Shown here in pieces: positions 35,284 through 43,382 of a DNA stretch of 64,000 nucleotides. The stretch is from Virgifigura deserti (GTDB lineage Bacteria; Pseudomonadota; Alphaproteobacteria; Dongiales; Dongiaceae), in contig QOZR01000003.1 of the NCBI GenBank assembly GCA_003576685.1, forward strand, positions 62,001 through 126,000, written 5' to 3'. How positions within the stretch are numbered: position 1 is the stretch's first letter; each line of letters begins with the position of its first letter. A program made the translations under genes and the position numbers. The notes beneath the pieces were generated by a model. That model saw only the letters and a list, made by a program, of their open reading frames with translations. It ran no database searches and was not told the origin of the DNA.

Positions 35284-36216
35284 TCAGAATGATGGGCCGG
35301 CGAACTGCGACTCGTAATGTTGCTTCTGCAAGGTGGCGGCGGTCAGGGTGTTGCGCATGAGAATGGACACCGTCACCGGGCCGACGCCGCCCGGAACGGG
35401 CGTGATCCAGCCCGCCACGTCGTGGCAGGACTCGTAATCGGCATCGCCGACCACGGCGGTGCCGCCATCGGGCGTGGTGATCTGGTTGATGCCGATGTCG
35501 ATCAGCGCCGCCCCCGGCTTGATCATCGCGCCGGTGATCAGCCGCGGCTTGCCGACGGCGACGAACACCGCATCGGCCTGCCGGGAGTGGACGGCCAGAT
35601 TCCGGGTCATATGGTGACAGACCGTGACCGTTGCTCCCTCGCTCATCAGCAGGAAGGCGATCGGCTTGCCGACGATTTCCGAATGGCCGATCACGACGAC
35701 CTCGAGCCCCTTCAGCTCCAGCCCGGTGCGTTTCAGTAGCTCGACCGCCGCGACGGAGGTGCAGGGCCCGAGCGCCAGATCGTTATAGACGATATTGCCG
35801 ATCGACGCGGGGTGCATGCCTTCGACATCCTTCAACGGATGCACCGCCGCCTGCAGTTCCTTGATTGCGATGGAAGGCGGAACCGGCCGCTGGATGATGA
35901 CGCCGGTCACATTGTGATCGGCGTTCAAGGTCTGAATGGCGGCGAGCATCTCCGCCCGGCTCACCGTCTCGGGATAGAAGCGCTCCTCGAAGGTGATGCC
36001 GACCTGCTCTGCCACACGCTTCTGGTTGCGGATATAGAGCTTCGCCGCGTCGGTTTCGCCCACCGCGATCGAAACCAGGCGCGGCGACCAGCCGGTTTCC
36101 TTGAGCGCCTGCACCCGCTCGGCCACGGCACCGCGGATCTCCACGGCCAGGGCCTTTCCGTCCAGGATCTTATGGTCACGATCGCGGCGTGGCGCTGCGG
36201 CGGAAACTATCATCAT
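35284..36216 (-). CDS. folD: Bifunctional methylene-THF dehydrogenase/cyclohydrolase
   Basis: A 310-residue FolD. It oxidises 5,10-methylene-tetrahydrofolate to methenyl- and hydrolyses that to 10-formyl-tetrahydrofolate. Landmarks: LVSIAVGETDAAKLYIRNQK (Y-x-x-x-K catalytic motif), VTGVIIQRPVPPSIAIKEL, the NADP loop VVIGHSEIVGKPIAFLLMSE and the C-terminal PVPGGVGPVTVSILMRNT. Canonical QLPLP is changed to QRPVP. A second ATG is at 36213. Being next to a PanB-type enzyme, which exchanges methylene-THF, may be meaningful. Confidence 0.95.
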   Translation of the reverse strand: MMIVSAAAPRRDRDHKILDGKALAVEIRGAVAERVQALKETGWSPRLVSIAVGETDAAKLYIRNQKRVAEQVGITFEERFYPETVSRAEMLAAIQTLNADHNVTGVIIQRPVPPSIAIKELQAAVHPLKDVEGMHPASIGNIVYNDLALGPCTSVAAVELLKRTGLELKGLEVVVIGHSEIVGKPIAFLLMSEGATVTVCHHMTRNLAVHSRQADAVFVAVGKPRLITGAMIKPGAALIDIGINQITTPDGGTAVVGDADYESCHDVAGWITPVPGGVGPVTVSILMRNTLTAATLQKQHYESQFAGPSF

Positions 36217-36378
36217 TTGCTCCCCTGCTTGGCGACAGCGCTTTACGACAGGACGGCGCCGACTGCAAGGGAGCCGGTTGTCGCATCAGAGTCTTTCGAC
36301 CGGGTAACCATGCCCCAACGATGCCGCTTGATCCGCCCGTTAACCCTGGTCCATCTATGGATTGCGGTGCTCGGGGCA

Positions 36379-36432
36379 TTAGAGTCTGATCCGATCACAT
36401 CGAACCGATATGATCGGTGAATCAGCCTCTAG
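36379..36432. repeat. Dispersed palindromic element, diverged copy
   Basis: TTAGAG near 36379 pairs with CTCTAG ending at 36432, and TGATCCGATCA pairs imperfectly with TGATCGGTGAATCA. Its core, CTGATCCGATC followed by ACATCGAACCGAT, is nearly the same as the element at 40722. Confidence 0.55.
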
Positions 36433-36441
36433 TTATTTGAG

Positions 36442-36492
36442 TTAGAGCACGATCCGATCAGGTTGGGTCAACCTGATCGGATCGTGCTCTAA
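36442..36492. repeat. Perfect 23-bp inverted repeat
   Basis: Left arm 36442-36464 and right arm 36470-36492 are exact reverse complements, with a 5-nt loop (GGGTC). It starts TTAGAGCACGATCCGATC. It lies 38 bp before the glycosyltransferase start. A perfect stem of this length is best explained as a recently spread mobile-type palindrome; it would form a very stable hairpin in RNA. Confidence 0.85.
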
Positions 36493-36530
36493 ACCGGCGG
36501 TCCAGCGCCAGGGCATGGAGACGAGCAACT

Positions 36531-37655
36531 ATGACAGGTCTGGCGTTCCTTGTTCTCCTCCTGGCGGCGATACCGGTACTGATCACCATGATCAATCTGC
36601 CGTTCTATCGGCGCTTGCCGCTATCCGCATCTACGCGTCGTGCGGTTTCCGTGCTGATTCCGGCCCGCGACGAGGAGACGAACATCGGCGAGACGCTGAC
36701 GACCGTCCTGACCAGCAAGGACGTCGAGATCGAGGTCATCGTGCTCGACGACCATTCGTCCGATCGCACGGCAGCCGTCGCGCAGTCCGTGGCCCGGCGG
36801 GACGACCGTCTGCGGGTCGAGCGAGCGCCGCCTCTGCCGCCCGGGTGGTCGGGCAAGCAGCATGCCTGCCAGGTTCTGGCGGACCTCGCCCGGCATGACC
36901 TGCTGCTCTTCATCGACGCCGATGTCCGGCTTGCTCCCGACGCGGTTTCCCGTATGGCCGCCTTCCTGGCGGACCGGCCGACCGGGCTCCTCAGCGGCTT
37001 CCCCCGACAGATCACCGCGACGCTCGGCGAAAAGCTGGTCGTGCCGATCATCCTGTTTCTCCTGCTCGGCTATCTGCCGATGCCGGGCCTGCGATGGACA
37101 ACCCTGCCGGTCTTCGGCGCCGCCTGTGGCCAATTGATCATGGTGAAGCGCGAAGCCTATGATCAGGCCGGCGGGCATGCCGCCATTCGGCGATCGCTCC
37201 ATGACGGGATCAAGCTGCCGCGTGCCTTTCGCGCAAAGGGGCTCCAGACCGATCTCTTCGACGCGACGGACATAGCCTATTGTCGTATGTATGCTGGAGC
37301 GCGCGCGGTCTGGAAGGGATTTTCAAAGAATGCAACGGAAGGAATGGCGACGCTCCGCGGCCTGCCCCTATGGGCCATTCTGCTGGCAGGGGGACATGTC
37401 CTGCCATTCGTCTTGATCGGACTCGCGCCATTCGTCGATATTCCGGCGGGAGCCGTGGTCCTGGCGCTGCTTGCCGCGTTGCTGTCGATCGGGCTTCGAC
37501 TCTTCATCGCTTATCGCTTTCGCCAGTCGATCCTGGGCGCGATCCTGCATCCCGTCGGGATCCTCATCACCTTGGCGATCCAGGTCGTCGCACGCATCAA
37601 GGCATCGCTCGGTATTCGCCCGGTTTGGCGCGGCCGGTCCTATCACGCGTCATGA
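36531..37655 (+). CDS. GT2 family glycosyltransferase, hopanoid-locus type
   Basis: A 374-residue membrane glycosyltransferase. One N-terminal helix precedes a GT-A domain with VSVLIPARDEETNIGETL, DDHSSDRT and the metal-binding DADVR. The acceptor-side motif, usually ED, reads SLHDGIKLPRAFRAKG. Three or four helices follow (about residues 285-350). Similar enzymes occur in hopanoid and carotenoid clusters. It overlaps the next gene (ATGA at 37652), so it is translationally coupled to hpnC and probably modifies an isoprenoid lipid. Which lipid is inference. Confidence 0.85.
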   Translation: MTGLAFLVLLLAAIPVLITMINLPFYRRLPLSASTRRAVSVLIPARDEETNIGETLTTVLTSKDVEIEVIVLDDHSSDRTAAVAQSVARRDDRLRVERAPPLPPGWSGKQHACQVLADLARHDLLLFIDADVRLAPDAVSRMAAFLADRPTGLLSGFPRQITATLGEKLVVPIILFLLLGYLPMPGLRWTTLPVFGAACGQLIMVKREAYDQAGGHAAIRRSLHDGIKLPRAFRAKGLQTDLFDATDIAYCRMYAGARAVWKGFSKNATEGMATLRGLPLWAILLAGGHVLPFVLIGLAPFVDIPAGAVVLALLAALLSIGLRLFIAYRFRQSILGAILHPVGILITLAIQVVARIKASLGIRPVWRGRSYHAS

Positions 37656-38545
37656 TGCCGCGTTCCGGGGGGTGCCGGCCCATGAAAGCCGCAGCCGATG
37701 AGAACTTTCCGGTCGGATCGCGGTTGATCGCACGGCCGCTCCGACCGCACATCGCCGCCTTCTATGCCTTCGCCCGCAGCGCCGACGATATCGCCGACGA
37801 TCCCAACCTGTCGGCCGACCAGAAGCTTCTTCGCCTCGATGCGTTCGAAGCGGGGCTCGACGGCATGACCGGTGACGGAACACCCCGCGCGGCGATCCAG
37901 GTCCGGCAGAGCCTCGTGGAAACGGGCGTCGCGAGCGACCATTGCCGGCATCTCCTCCAGGCCTTCCGCCTCGATGCCCGTAAGGCGCGCTATGCCGACT
38001 GGTCCGAGCTGATGGCATACTGCGCTCTCTCAGCCGCACCGGTCGGCCGCTACCTGCTAGAGCTGCATGGCGAGGCGACAGAAGCCCGCCCCGCCGCCGA
38101 CGCGCTGTGCGCGGCCTTGCAGGTTCTCAACCATCTTCAGGACTGCCGCCGGGACTTCCTGGATCTCGATCGGATCTACCTGCCGCTGGATTCGCTGCGA
38201 CGGCATGGGGTGCGCGAACGGGACCTTGCCGGTGACGCATCGACGTCCGAACTGCGTGCCGCCCTCGACGAGACATTGGCACGAACCGAACGCCTCATCG
38301 GCGACGCGCAGGCCCTGCCCGCGACGCTGTCGAGCCGACGGCTTGCGATGGAAAGCGCGACGATCCTACGATTGGCAGACCGGCTAGCGACGCGGCTTGC
38401 CCAGGCCGACCCGCTGGCGAACCGCGTCGCACTGTCGAAATGGGATTTTCTTGCGGCCGGATGCGGCAGCATCCTTGCCGCCATGACCCGCCGGAATATC
38501 GCGAGAATGGCGGGAAGGCCGGCATCCCGACAACGGATGACGTGA
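37652..38545 (+). CDS. hpnC: Hydroxysqualene synthase HpnC
   Basis: A 297-residue member of the squalene/phytoene synthase family. The start MMPRSGG at 37652 forms an ATGA overlap with the glycosyltransferase; ATG at 37682 (MKAAADENFPVGS) is the alternative. ENFPVGSRLIARPLRPHIAA, YAFARSADDIADDP (Asp-rich motif 1) and LQVLNHLQDCRRDFLDLDR (motif 2, with HLQDC in place of the usual DNxxD) are diagnostic of HpnC. In the HpnCDE pathway it converts presqualene diphosphate to hydroxysqualene. Confidence 0.95.
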   Translation: MMPRSGGCRPMKAAADENFPVGSRLIARPLRPHIAAFYAFARSADDIADDPNLSADQKLLRLDAFEAGLDGMTGDGTPRAAIQVRQSLVETGVASDHCRHLLQAFRLDARKARYADWSELMAYCALSAAPVGRYLLELHGEATEARPAADALCAALQVLNHLQDCRRDFLDLDRIYLPLDSLRRHGVRERDLAGDASTSELRAALDETLARTERLIGDAQALPATLSSRRLAMESATILRLADRLATRLAQADPLANRVALSKWDFLAAGCGSILAAMTRRNIARMAGRPASRQRMT

Positions 38546-38555
38546 GGCGCGTCTG

Positions 38556-39464
38556 ATGGCCATGCTCCCCGCGGCATCTCTCGGAACCACCCGCCGCGTC
38601 ACCCTGCCCGAGGCAAAGGCCGAGGTAAGGCGCCTCGTCGGCTGTTCCCGCAGTTCCTTCTTTCTCGGCATGCGCATTCTTCCCGCGGCCAAGCGCGACG
38701 CGATCTACGCAGTTTACGCCTTCTGCCGGCTGGTCGACGACATTGCCGATGCCGACATGCCGGCCGCGGCGAAACTCCATGCGCTGCAATGTTGGAAGAG
38801 CGAGGTGGAGGCGCTGTTCGACGGCTCACCGACCCACCCGGTCATGCTGGCCCTGATCGAGCCGGTCCGGCGGTTCGCCTTGCCGAAGAGCGAGTTCCTG
38901 GCGGTGCTGGACGGCATGGCCTGGGATGCGGCGGAGTCGATCTGCGCGCCTAGCATGGCCTCCTTACGCCGCTACTGCCGGCTGGTCGCCGGTGCGGTCG
39001 GTCTGCTGGCGATCCGGGTCTTCGAAGCACGCGGCGACGGCGCCGCGGACTTCGCAATCGCCCTGGGCGAAGCGTTGCAGCTGACCAACATCCTGCGTGA
39101 CGTTCACGAGGATGCTCAGCGCGGCCGCCTCTATGTTCCCGCCGAGTTGCTGGAGGCACAGGGCATTACCGCCAAGCGACCGACCGACGTTCTGCGGGAC
39201 CCGCGCCTCGCTGCGACCTGCAACTCGCTCGAAGCGTTGGCGCGCCAGCGACTCGAAGAAGCGCGTCGCGCGCTCGCCCGCTGCGACCGGACGTCGCTAC
39301 GGCCGGCACTGGTGATGATGGCGGTCTATTCGCAGTTGCTCGATCGACTGTCGGCACGCGGTTGGGAGGCGCTCGCCACCCCGGTCCGCGTGCCGCGGTC
39401 CGTCCGCCTGTTCGCTGCGGCGAGAGCCGCCGCCCTGGGCCCGCTTTGGCCACGGCTCATATAA
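38556..39464 (+). CDS. hpnD: Presqualene diphosphate synthase HpnD
   Basis: A 302-residue prenyl synthase that joins two farnesyl diphosphates to presqualene diphosphate. Key features: SSFFLGMRILPAAKRDAIYA, YAFCRLVDDIAD (first Asp-rich motif) and LGEALQLTNILRDVHEDAQR (second motif, N-x-x-x-D). It starts 10 bp after hpnC and its end overlaps the hpnE start by 19 bp. Confidence 0.96.
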   Translation: MAMLPAASLGTTRRVTLPEAKAEVRRLVGCSRSSFFLGMRILPAAKRDAIYAVYAFCRLVDDIADADMPAAAKLHALQCWKSEVEALFDGSPTHPVMLALIEPVRRFALPKSEFLAVLDGMAWDAAESICAPSMASLRRYCRLVAGAVGLLAIRVFEARGDGAADFAIALGEALQLTNILRDVHEDAQRGRLYVPAELLEAQGITAKRPTDVLRDPRLAATCNSLEALARQRLEEARRALARCDRTSLRPALVMMAVYSQLLDRLSARGWEALATPVRVPRSVRLFAAARAAALGPLWPRLI

Positions 39465-40702
39465 TCGGCGCCGGCTTGGCCGGGCTGTCCTGCGCCGTTC
39501 ACCTGGCGCGGGCAGGCCGCCGCGTCGCCCTCTATGAGGCGACGCCGCAACCGGGCGGCCGCTGCCGATCGTTTCACGACCGGCAGATCGATCGGCTGAT
39601 CGACAACGGCAACCATCTGCTGCTCAGCGGCAATCGGGAAGCCCTTCGCTTTCTCGATGCAGTCGGCGCTGCCGACAGCCTGACCGGACCGGACACCGCG
39701 GCGTTCGACTTCTACGATCTTCGCGCCGACCGATCCTATCGCCTGCGCCCGAACGCGGGACCGGTTCCCTGGTGGGTTTTCGTCGCAGGGCGCCGGGTTC
39801 CGGGTACGCGCTTTCGCGATTATCTGTCGATCCTCCGTCTGCTGGCTGCGCCGGTCGGCGCAACGGTTGCCGATCGGATCGACCGCAAGCACCCCCTCTT
39901 CGAGCGGTTCTGGGAACCGCTCACTGTCGCGGCGATGAATACGCCCGCGGAGCATGCGGCGGCATCGATGATGCGCGCCGTCCTGCTCCGCACCTTCCTG
40001 TCGGGTGGCGAGGCCTGCCGCCCGCTGCTGCCGCGCCGGAGCCTTTCGGCGAGTTTGATCGATCCGGCGATCCGCTGGCTGCGGCAAGCCGGCGCCGAGA
40101 TCCATCTCAACCGACGTCTCCGCGCGATCGAGCCAACGGGCGGGACGGTCGAACGGCTAAGGTTCGCCGATCGCGACGTTGATGTCGCGACCGATATCGT
40201 CGTGCTTGCAGTTCCGCCGGACGACTGCAGACGCCTTCTTCCGGACCAGATCACCCCGGAAGAGGGCAGCATGATCCTGAATGCCCATTTCGCCATCGAC
40301 CCGACAGCGTTGCCGGCCCCCCTGCCCCGCTTCGTCGGCCTGCTCAACGGCCGGGCCCAATGGGCCTTCGCTCGAGAGGGCGTGATCAGCGCCACCGTCA
40401 GCGCCGCCGTCGCCGCCGAGGAGAGAACGCAAGCCGTCGCAGCGGACCTTTGGCGCGACGTATCGCGGCCGTTCGGGCTCGCCGCGGCTCCGCTTCCTCC
40501 TTACCGGCTTCTGACGGAGAAGCGGGCGACGTTCCTTCAGACGCCGGAGAATCTGCGCCGGCGCCCGAAGCCCGCAACGGCCTTCCGCAATCTCATTCTC
40601 GCCGGCGACTGGACCGATACCGGCCTCCCCGCCACCATCGAAGGCGCGATCCTCTCGGGCCGGCGGGCGGCACAGCTGGCTCTGGCTCGAGCGCCCCTGT
40701 GA
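39446..40702 (+). CDS. hpnE: Hydroxysqualene dehydroxylase HpnE
   Basis: A 418-residue FAD-dependent oxidoreductase of the phytoene-desaturase-like family that converts hydroxysqualene to squalene. The dinucleotide motif begins right at the N-terminus: from a TTG at 39446 the protein reads MATAHIIGAGLAGLSCAVHL, the only placement that leaves a normal short N-terminus; the ATG upstream at 39362 belongs to shadow sequence. The flavin motif near the end is LILAGDWTDTGLPATIEGAI. The hopane cyclase gene (shc) is not in this window. Confidence 0.94.
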   Translation: MATAHIIGAGLAGLSCAVHLARAGRRVALYEATPQPGGRCRSFHDRQIDRLIDNGNHLLLSGNREALRFLDAVGAADSLTGPDTAAFDFYDLRADRSYRLRPNAGPVPWWVFVAGRRVPGTRFRDYLSILRLLAAPVGATVADRIDRKHPLFERFWEPLTVAAMNTPAEHAAASMMRAVLLRTFLSGGEACRPLLPRRSLSASLIDPAIRWLRQAGAEIHLNRRLRAIEPTGGTVERLRFADRDVDVATDIVVLAVPPDDCRRLLPDQITPEEGSMILNAHFAIDPTALPAPLPRFVGLLNGRAQWAFAREGVISATVSAAVAAEERTQAVAADLWRDVSRPFGLAAAPLPPYRLLTEKRATFLQTPENLRRRPKPATAFRNLILAGDWTDTGLPATIEGAILSGRRAAQLALARAPL

Positions 40703-40721
40703 CGGTGCGGTATAACCTGAT

Positions 40722-40748
40722 CCGATCGCATCGAAGCGACGTGATCGG
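40722..40748. repeat. Dispersed palindromic element after hpnE
   Basis: CCGATC at 40722 pairs with GATCGG ending at 40748, with inner TCG-AAG-CGA. It lies 20 bp after the hpnE stop and could act as its terminator hairpin. Its sequence is very close to the copy at 36379. Confidence 0.6.
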
Positions 40749-40794
40749 CGTCGAGCCGCCGCGAACGCACGCGTCGTCACCGGAGTCGCATTCT

Positions 40795-41277
40795 TCAATC
40801 AACGAGAACCTCGATGCGCGGCTCCTCCTTCGGAGGGCCTTCCCGGAGATAGGTTTGAATGATGTTCGCTAATGAGAATGGTGTAATTCTCTCCGTTGCG
40901 TTGAGCAGCTCGGATATCGTCCACCAGCGGAAGCCGTATATTTCCTTGGCTTCTGTTTCGTCTTCTATCCGAGGGTTGAAGCGCGGCACGTGAACGACGA
41001 AGTATTCCTCGTCCTGGCAGTAGCGCTTGCCATGAAAATCGTAGCTGTGCTGAAGCCGCCAGAGAAGGGGGCCTATTCTTAACTGATCTAAGCCGACTTC
41101 TTCCTTGAGTTCTCTCCGCAACCCGTCCGCTGTGGTCTCTCCCGCCTCCAAACCGCCACCGGGAGTCATCCAAAACGGAGCAACACCTTCAAGCCGTACG
41201 CGCATCAGAAGCACTTCGGCTTTTGGTGTCAGCAGGATAGCCCTGGCAGCCTTTCGCTGAATTACCGCAGTTGACAT
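40795..41277 (-). CDS. Nudix hydrolase
   Basis: A 160-residue pyrophosphohydrolase. The Nudix box is complete: GGLEAGETTADGLRRELKEE then VGL, fitting Gx5Ex7REUxEExGU. The opening RKAARAILLTPKAEVLLMRV suggests a cytoplasmic nucleotide-type hydrolase of the MutT group. The gene converges with hpnE and is slightly less GC-rich than its neighbours. Substrate unknown. Confidence 0.9.
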   Translation of the reverse strand: MSTAVIQRKAARAILLTPKAEVLLMRVRLEGVAPFWMTPGGGLEAGETTADGLRRELKEEVGLDQLRIGPLLWRLQHSYDFHGKRYCQDEEYFVVHVPRFNPRIEDETEAKEIYGFRWWTISELLNATERITPFSLANIIQTYLREGPPKEEPRIEVLVD

Positions 41278-41346
41278 GTTGTTCCAACGCGTCGCTGCAG
41301 AACTCCGGATTCTTGCGATCAGCGATCGCTCGATGACGAGAGAAGA

Positions 41347-41808
41347 TCAGGCGGCTCTACGCCTTTGGGATACCGGTGCATGTTGGCGTCCGATAGCCGA
41401 AATTTCCAGATCCGGCTTCTCCTCGATGATCGCTAGAACGTCAACACCTTCAGCTTCCCCGACCGAAGCCGGATGGACAACCCAATAAAAGCTCGCATCT
41501 AGCTGATCCGTCAGTCCGGTTGAGACACCGGCTTCGCTCGAAGAGAGGCGCGTCGGCTGGCGAGGCGATCCCGCAGGGATGCGATCGCACCGGCCACGCC
41601 CTGCGGCCGCGTTCCTTTCCCGTAGCACACTGTGCCACTGGGCAAGCAGCGTGGATTTGCCGAATCCGGCCGGCGCTGCGACGACGGTCAGCTTGCCGTC
41701 CGTCGTGCCATGCAGCGCGCGCAGCAGCCGATGCCGATGCACCAGGCCCGTTCGGCGGATTGGTGCACAAAGCTTGGTTGCGATAAGGTGGAGCTGTCCG
41801 ACCAGCAT
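41347..41808 (-). pseudogene. Truncated MalT-like LuxR regulator gene
   Basis: From the ATG at 41808 the protein reads MLVGQLHLIATKLCAPIRRT, GLVHRHRLLRAL, KLTVVAAPAGFGKSTLLAQW, the standard N-terminus and Walker A of large (about 900-residue) MalT/LuxR-type ATPase regulators. Similarity is lost about 65 residues in, after QWHSVLRERN, and the frame ends after 153 residues without the AAA core, tetratricopeptide region or LuxR helix-turn-helix. The remainder is not similar to anything recognised. It looks like a decayed gene start joined to other sequence. Confidence 0.7.
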
Positions 41809-41992
41809 GGTCCTAGCCTCCCCTTGGCCTGCCGTCCGGTCTGCCGCAGCATACAGGCGGTCTCTGGCGAAAGACAATGACGGCAGACGACCAAGTCGGT
41901 AAAAGTCGGAGAGTTTTTGCCGAAAAGACTTCCAGATGACACGCCTCCGGACTTCCGGAATACTCGGGAGGCCTACAGACATGGAGTTCGGC

Positions 41993-42667
41993 ATGCGCTT
42001 GTTCCGTAGAGACATCGTGCGTCTTGCCGCCGGCAGCTTGGCCGCCGGCTTTGTTGGCCTGCCGACGGTCGTGCCAGCGGCCGGTACGGCCACCCTCCCG
42101 GACAATCTACGGTTCGCCATCCGTCGCAAGGGCTCGGTGATCGGATCGCATCAAGTTTCGTTCCGCTCCACCGACGCCGGCATGATCGCCGAGACGGCAG
42201 TCAGAATGAAGGTCAAGATCGCCTTCATCACGGCGTTCCGCTACAGCCACGATGCGGAGGAGTATTGGCGCGGCGACCACCTCCAATTGCTCAGAAGCTC
42301 GACCGATGATGATGGCGAAAAATTCCGGGTCGACGGGCAGGCCACGGCTCAGGGAATTCGCGTTTCCGGCACCGAGGGCATTGCGATCGCGCCCGCCGAC
42401 GCCTGCACCACGGACGGTCTGTGGAACCGGGCCATCATGGAGCGGCAAACGGTCATCGACGCGCAGGACGGCACCGTGGTCGGCCTTCTCGTCAAAAAAT
42501 CCGCGCGCGGCCAGTTCAAGGTCGGCGGAAGCCTATTGGACGCAACCTTCTTCGACATCGCCACGCCGAGCACCACCGGCCGCGTCTGGTACGACGATTC
42601 GGACCGGTGGATCGGCGCCAGCTTCGAAATTCGCGGCGAAAAACTCGACTATGCGCTCGAAGGCTGA
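41993..42667 (+). CDS. DUF6134 family exported protein
   Basis: A 224-residue protein with an N-terminal twin-arginine-like signal (MRLFRRDIVRLAAGSLAAGF, cleaved near VVPAAG). The mature part, LRFAIRRKGSVIGSHQVSF and IAFITAFRYSHDAEEYWRGD, matches the DUF6134 pattern, a beta-rich domain of unknown function related to lipid-binding-like exported proteins. Start at 41993 is preferred because GGAG lies 8 bp upstream; ATG at 41981 is the alternative. It converges with the cytochrome c gene, 20 bp away. Confidence 0.78.
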   Translation: MRLFRRDIVRLAAGSLAAGFVGLPTVVPAAGTATLPDNLRFAIRRKGSVIGSHQVSFRSTDAGMIAETAVRMKVKIAFITAFRYSHDAEEYWRGDHLQLLRSSTDDDGEKFRVDGQATAQGIRVSGTEGIAIAPADACTTDGLWNRAIMERQTVIDAQDGTVVGLLVKKSARGQFKVGGSLLDATFFDIATPSTTGRVWYDDSDRWIGASFEIRGEKLDYALEG

Positions 42668-42687
42668 GCAGAGCCCGGCCTCGCTCG

Positions 42688-43182
42688 TCACTTCGGCATC
42701 ACAACCGTGAAGTAGGGCGCCGGAGCTTTCTCGCCCGGTCCGATAGGCGGCAGTATGGTCGAGCGCGTCGGCGGAAGGCTTTTCAGATAGGTGGCGAGCG
42801 CCTGGGCATCGGCGTCCGTCAGTGCGGCATAGGAGCGCCAGGGCATCGCCGGCGCCAACTCACGCCCGTCCGGCCGTACTCCTGCCCGGATTGCTGTGAC
42901 GATATCTTCCTCGCTCCACTCGCCAAGGCCGGTTTCCGAGTCGGGCGTCAGGTTCGGCGGGTAGAAGATCCCGAGCCCCGGGACCTCGAACCCGATATCC
43001 GATCCTGCAAGGTGCAGCGCTGGATTGGGTTTCCCAATCAGCGCTCCGCTCGTGTGACAGCCGACGCAATCCATGATTCGCGTAAGATATTCACCACGTT
43101 TAACCCCGTCCTCCGCGCCGGCCGGCAGCGCACAGGACAGCACGAACCCGAGGCTCAAAACCACGGAAGCAATCGACCTCAT
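42688..43182 (-). CDS. Class I cytochrome c
   Basis: A 164-residue periplasmic monoheme cytochrome. Signal peptide at residues 1-24 (MRSIASVVLSLGFVLSCALP then AGAE), heme site CVGCH at about residue 40, and an axial methionine probably in APAMPWRSYAALTD. Its spacing (NLTPDSETGLGEWSEEDIVT) is like the C-terminal cytochrome subunits that accept electrons from periplasmic dehydrogenases. AAGGAGA lies upstream of the ATG at 43182. No dehydrogenase partner is next to it. Confidence 0.9.
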   Translation of the reverse strand: MRSIASVVLSLGFVLSCALPAGAEDGVKRGEYLTRIMDCVGCHTSGALIGKPNPALHLAGSDIGFEVPGLGIFYPPNLTPDSETGLGEWSEEDIVTAIRAGVRPDGRELAPAMPWRSYAALTDADAQALATYLKSLPPTRSTILPPIGPGEKAPAPYFTVVMPK

Positions 43183-43382
43183 CTCCAAGCTCTCCTTCAG
43201 GGGACCGATCGTGAGCGCGGCAATCTATATAGACCGCGCAACTCGAATCATATCCGATTCACCAACGGACCGTTACCAGCTTGTTGGTTGCGGGCTCGAC
43301 CGTTCCGCTTAGGGCAGAACGTGGACGGGGTATCTCAAACGCTCTAAGGTGGCGCGTACCTTGACTGAAGGAAGGCTCCACC

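Larger units (their letters stand above)
36217..36530. other. Intergenic region with two palindromic elements
   Basis: About 310 bp between the divergent folD and glycosyltransferase genes. It contains two copies of the dispersed palindrome family (36379-36432 and 36442-36492) back to back. No gene is supported. Confidence 0.5.
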
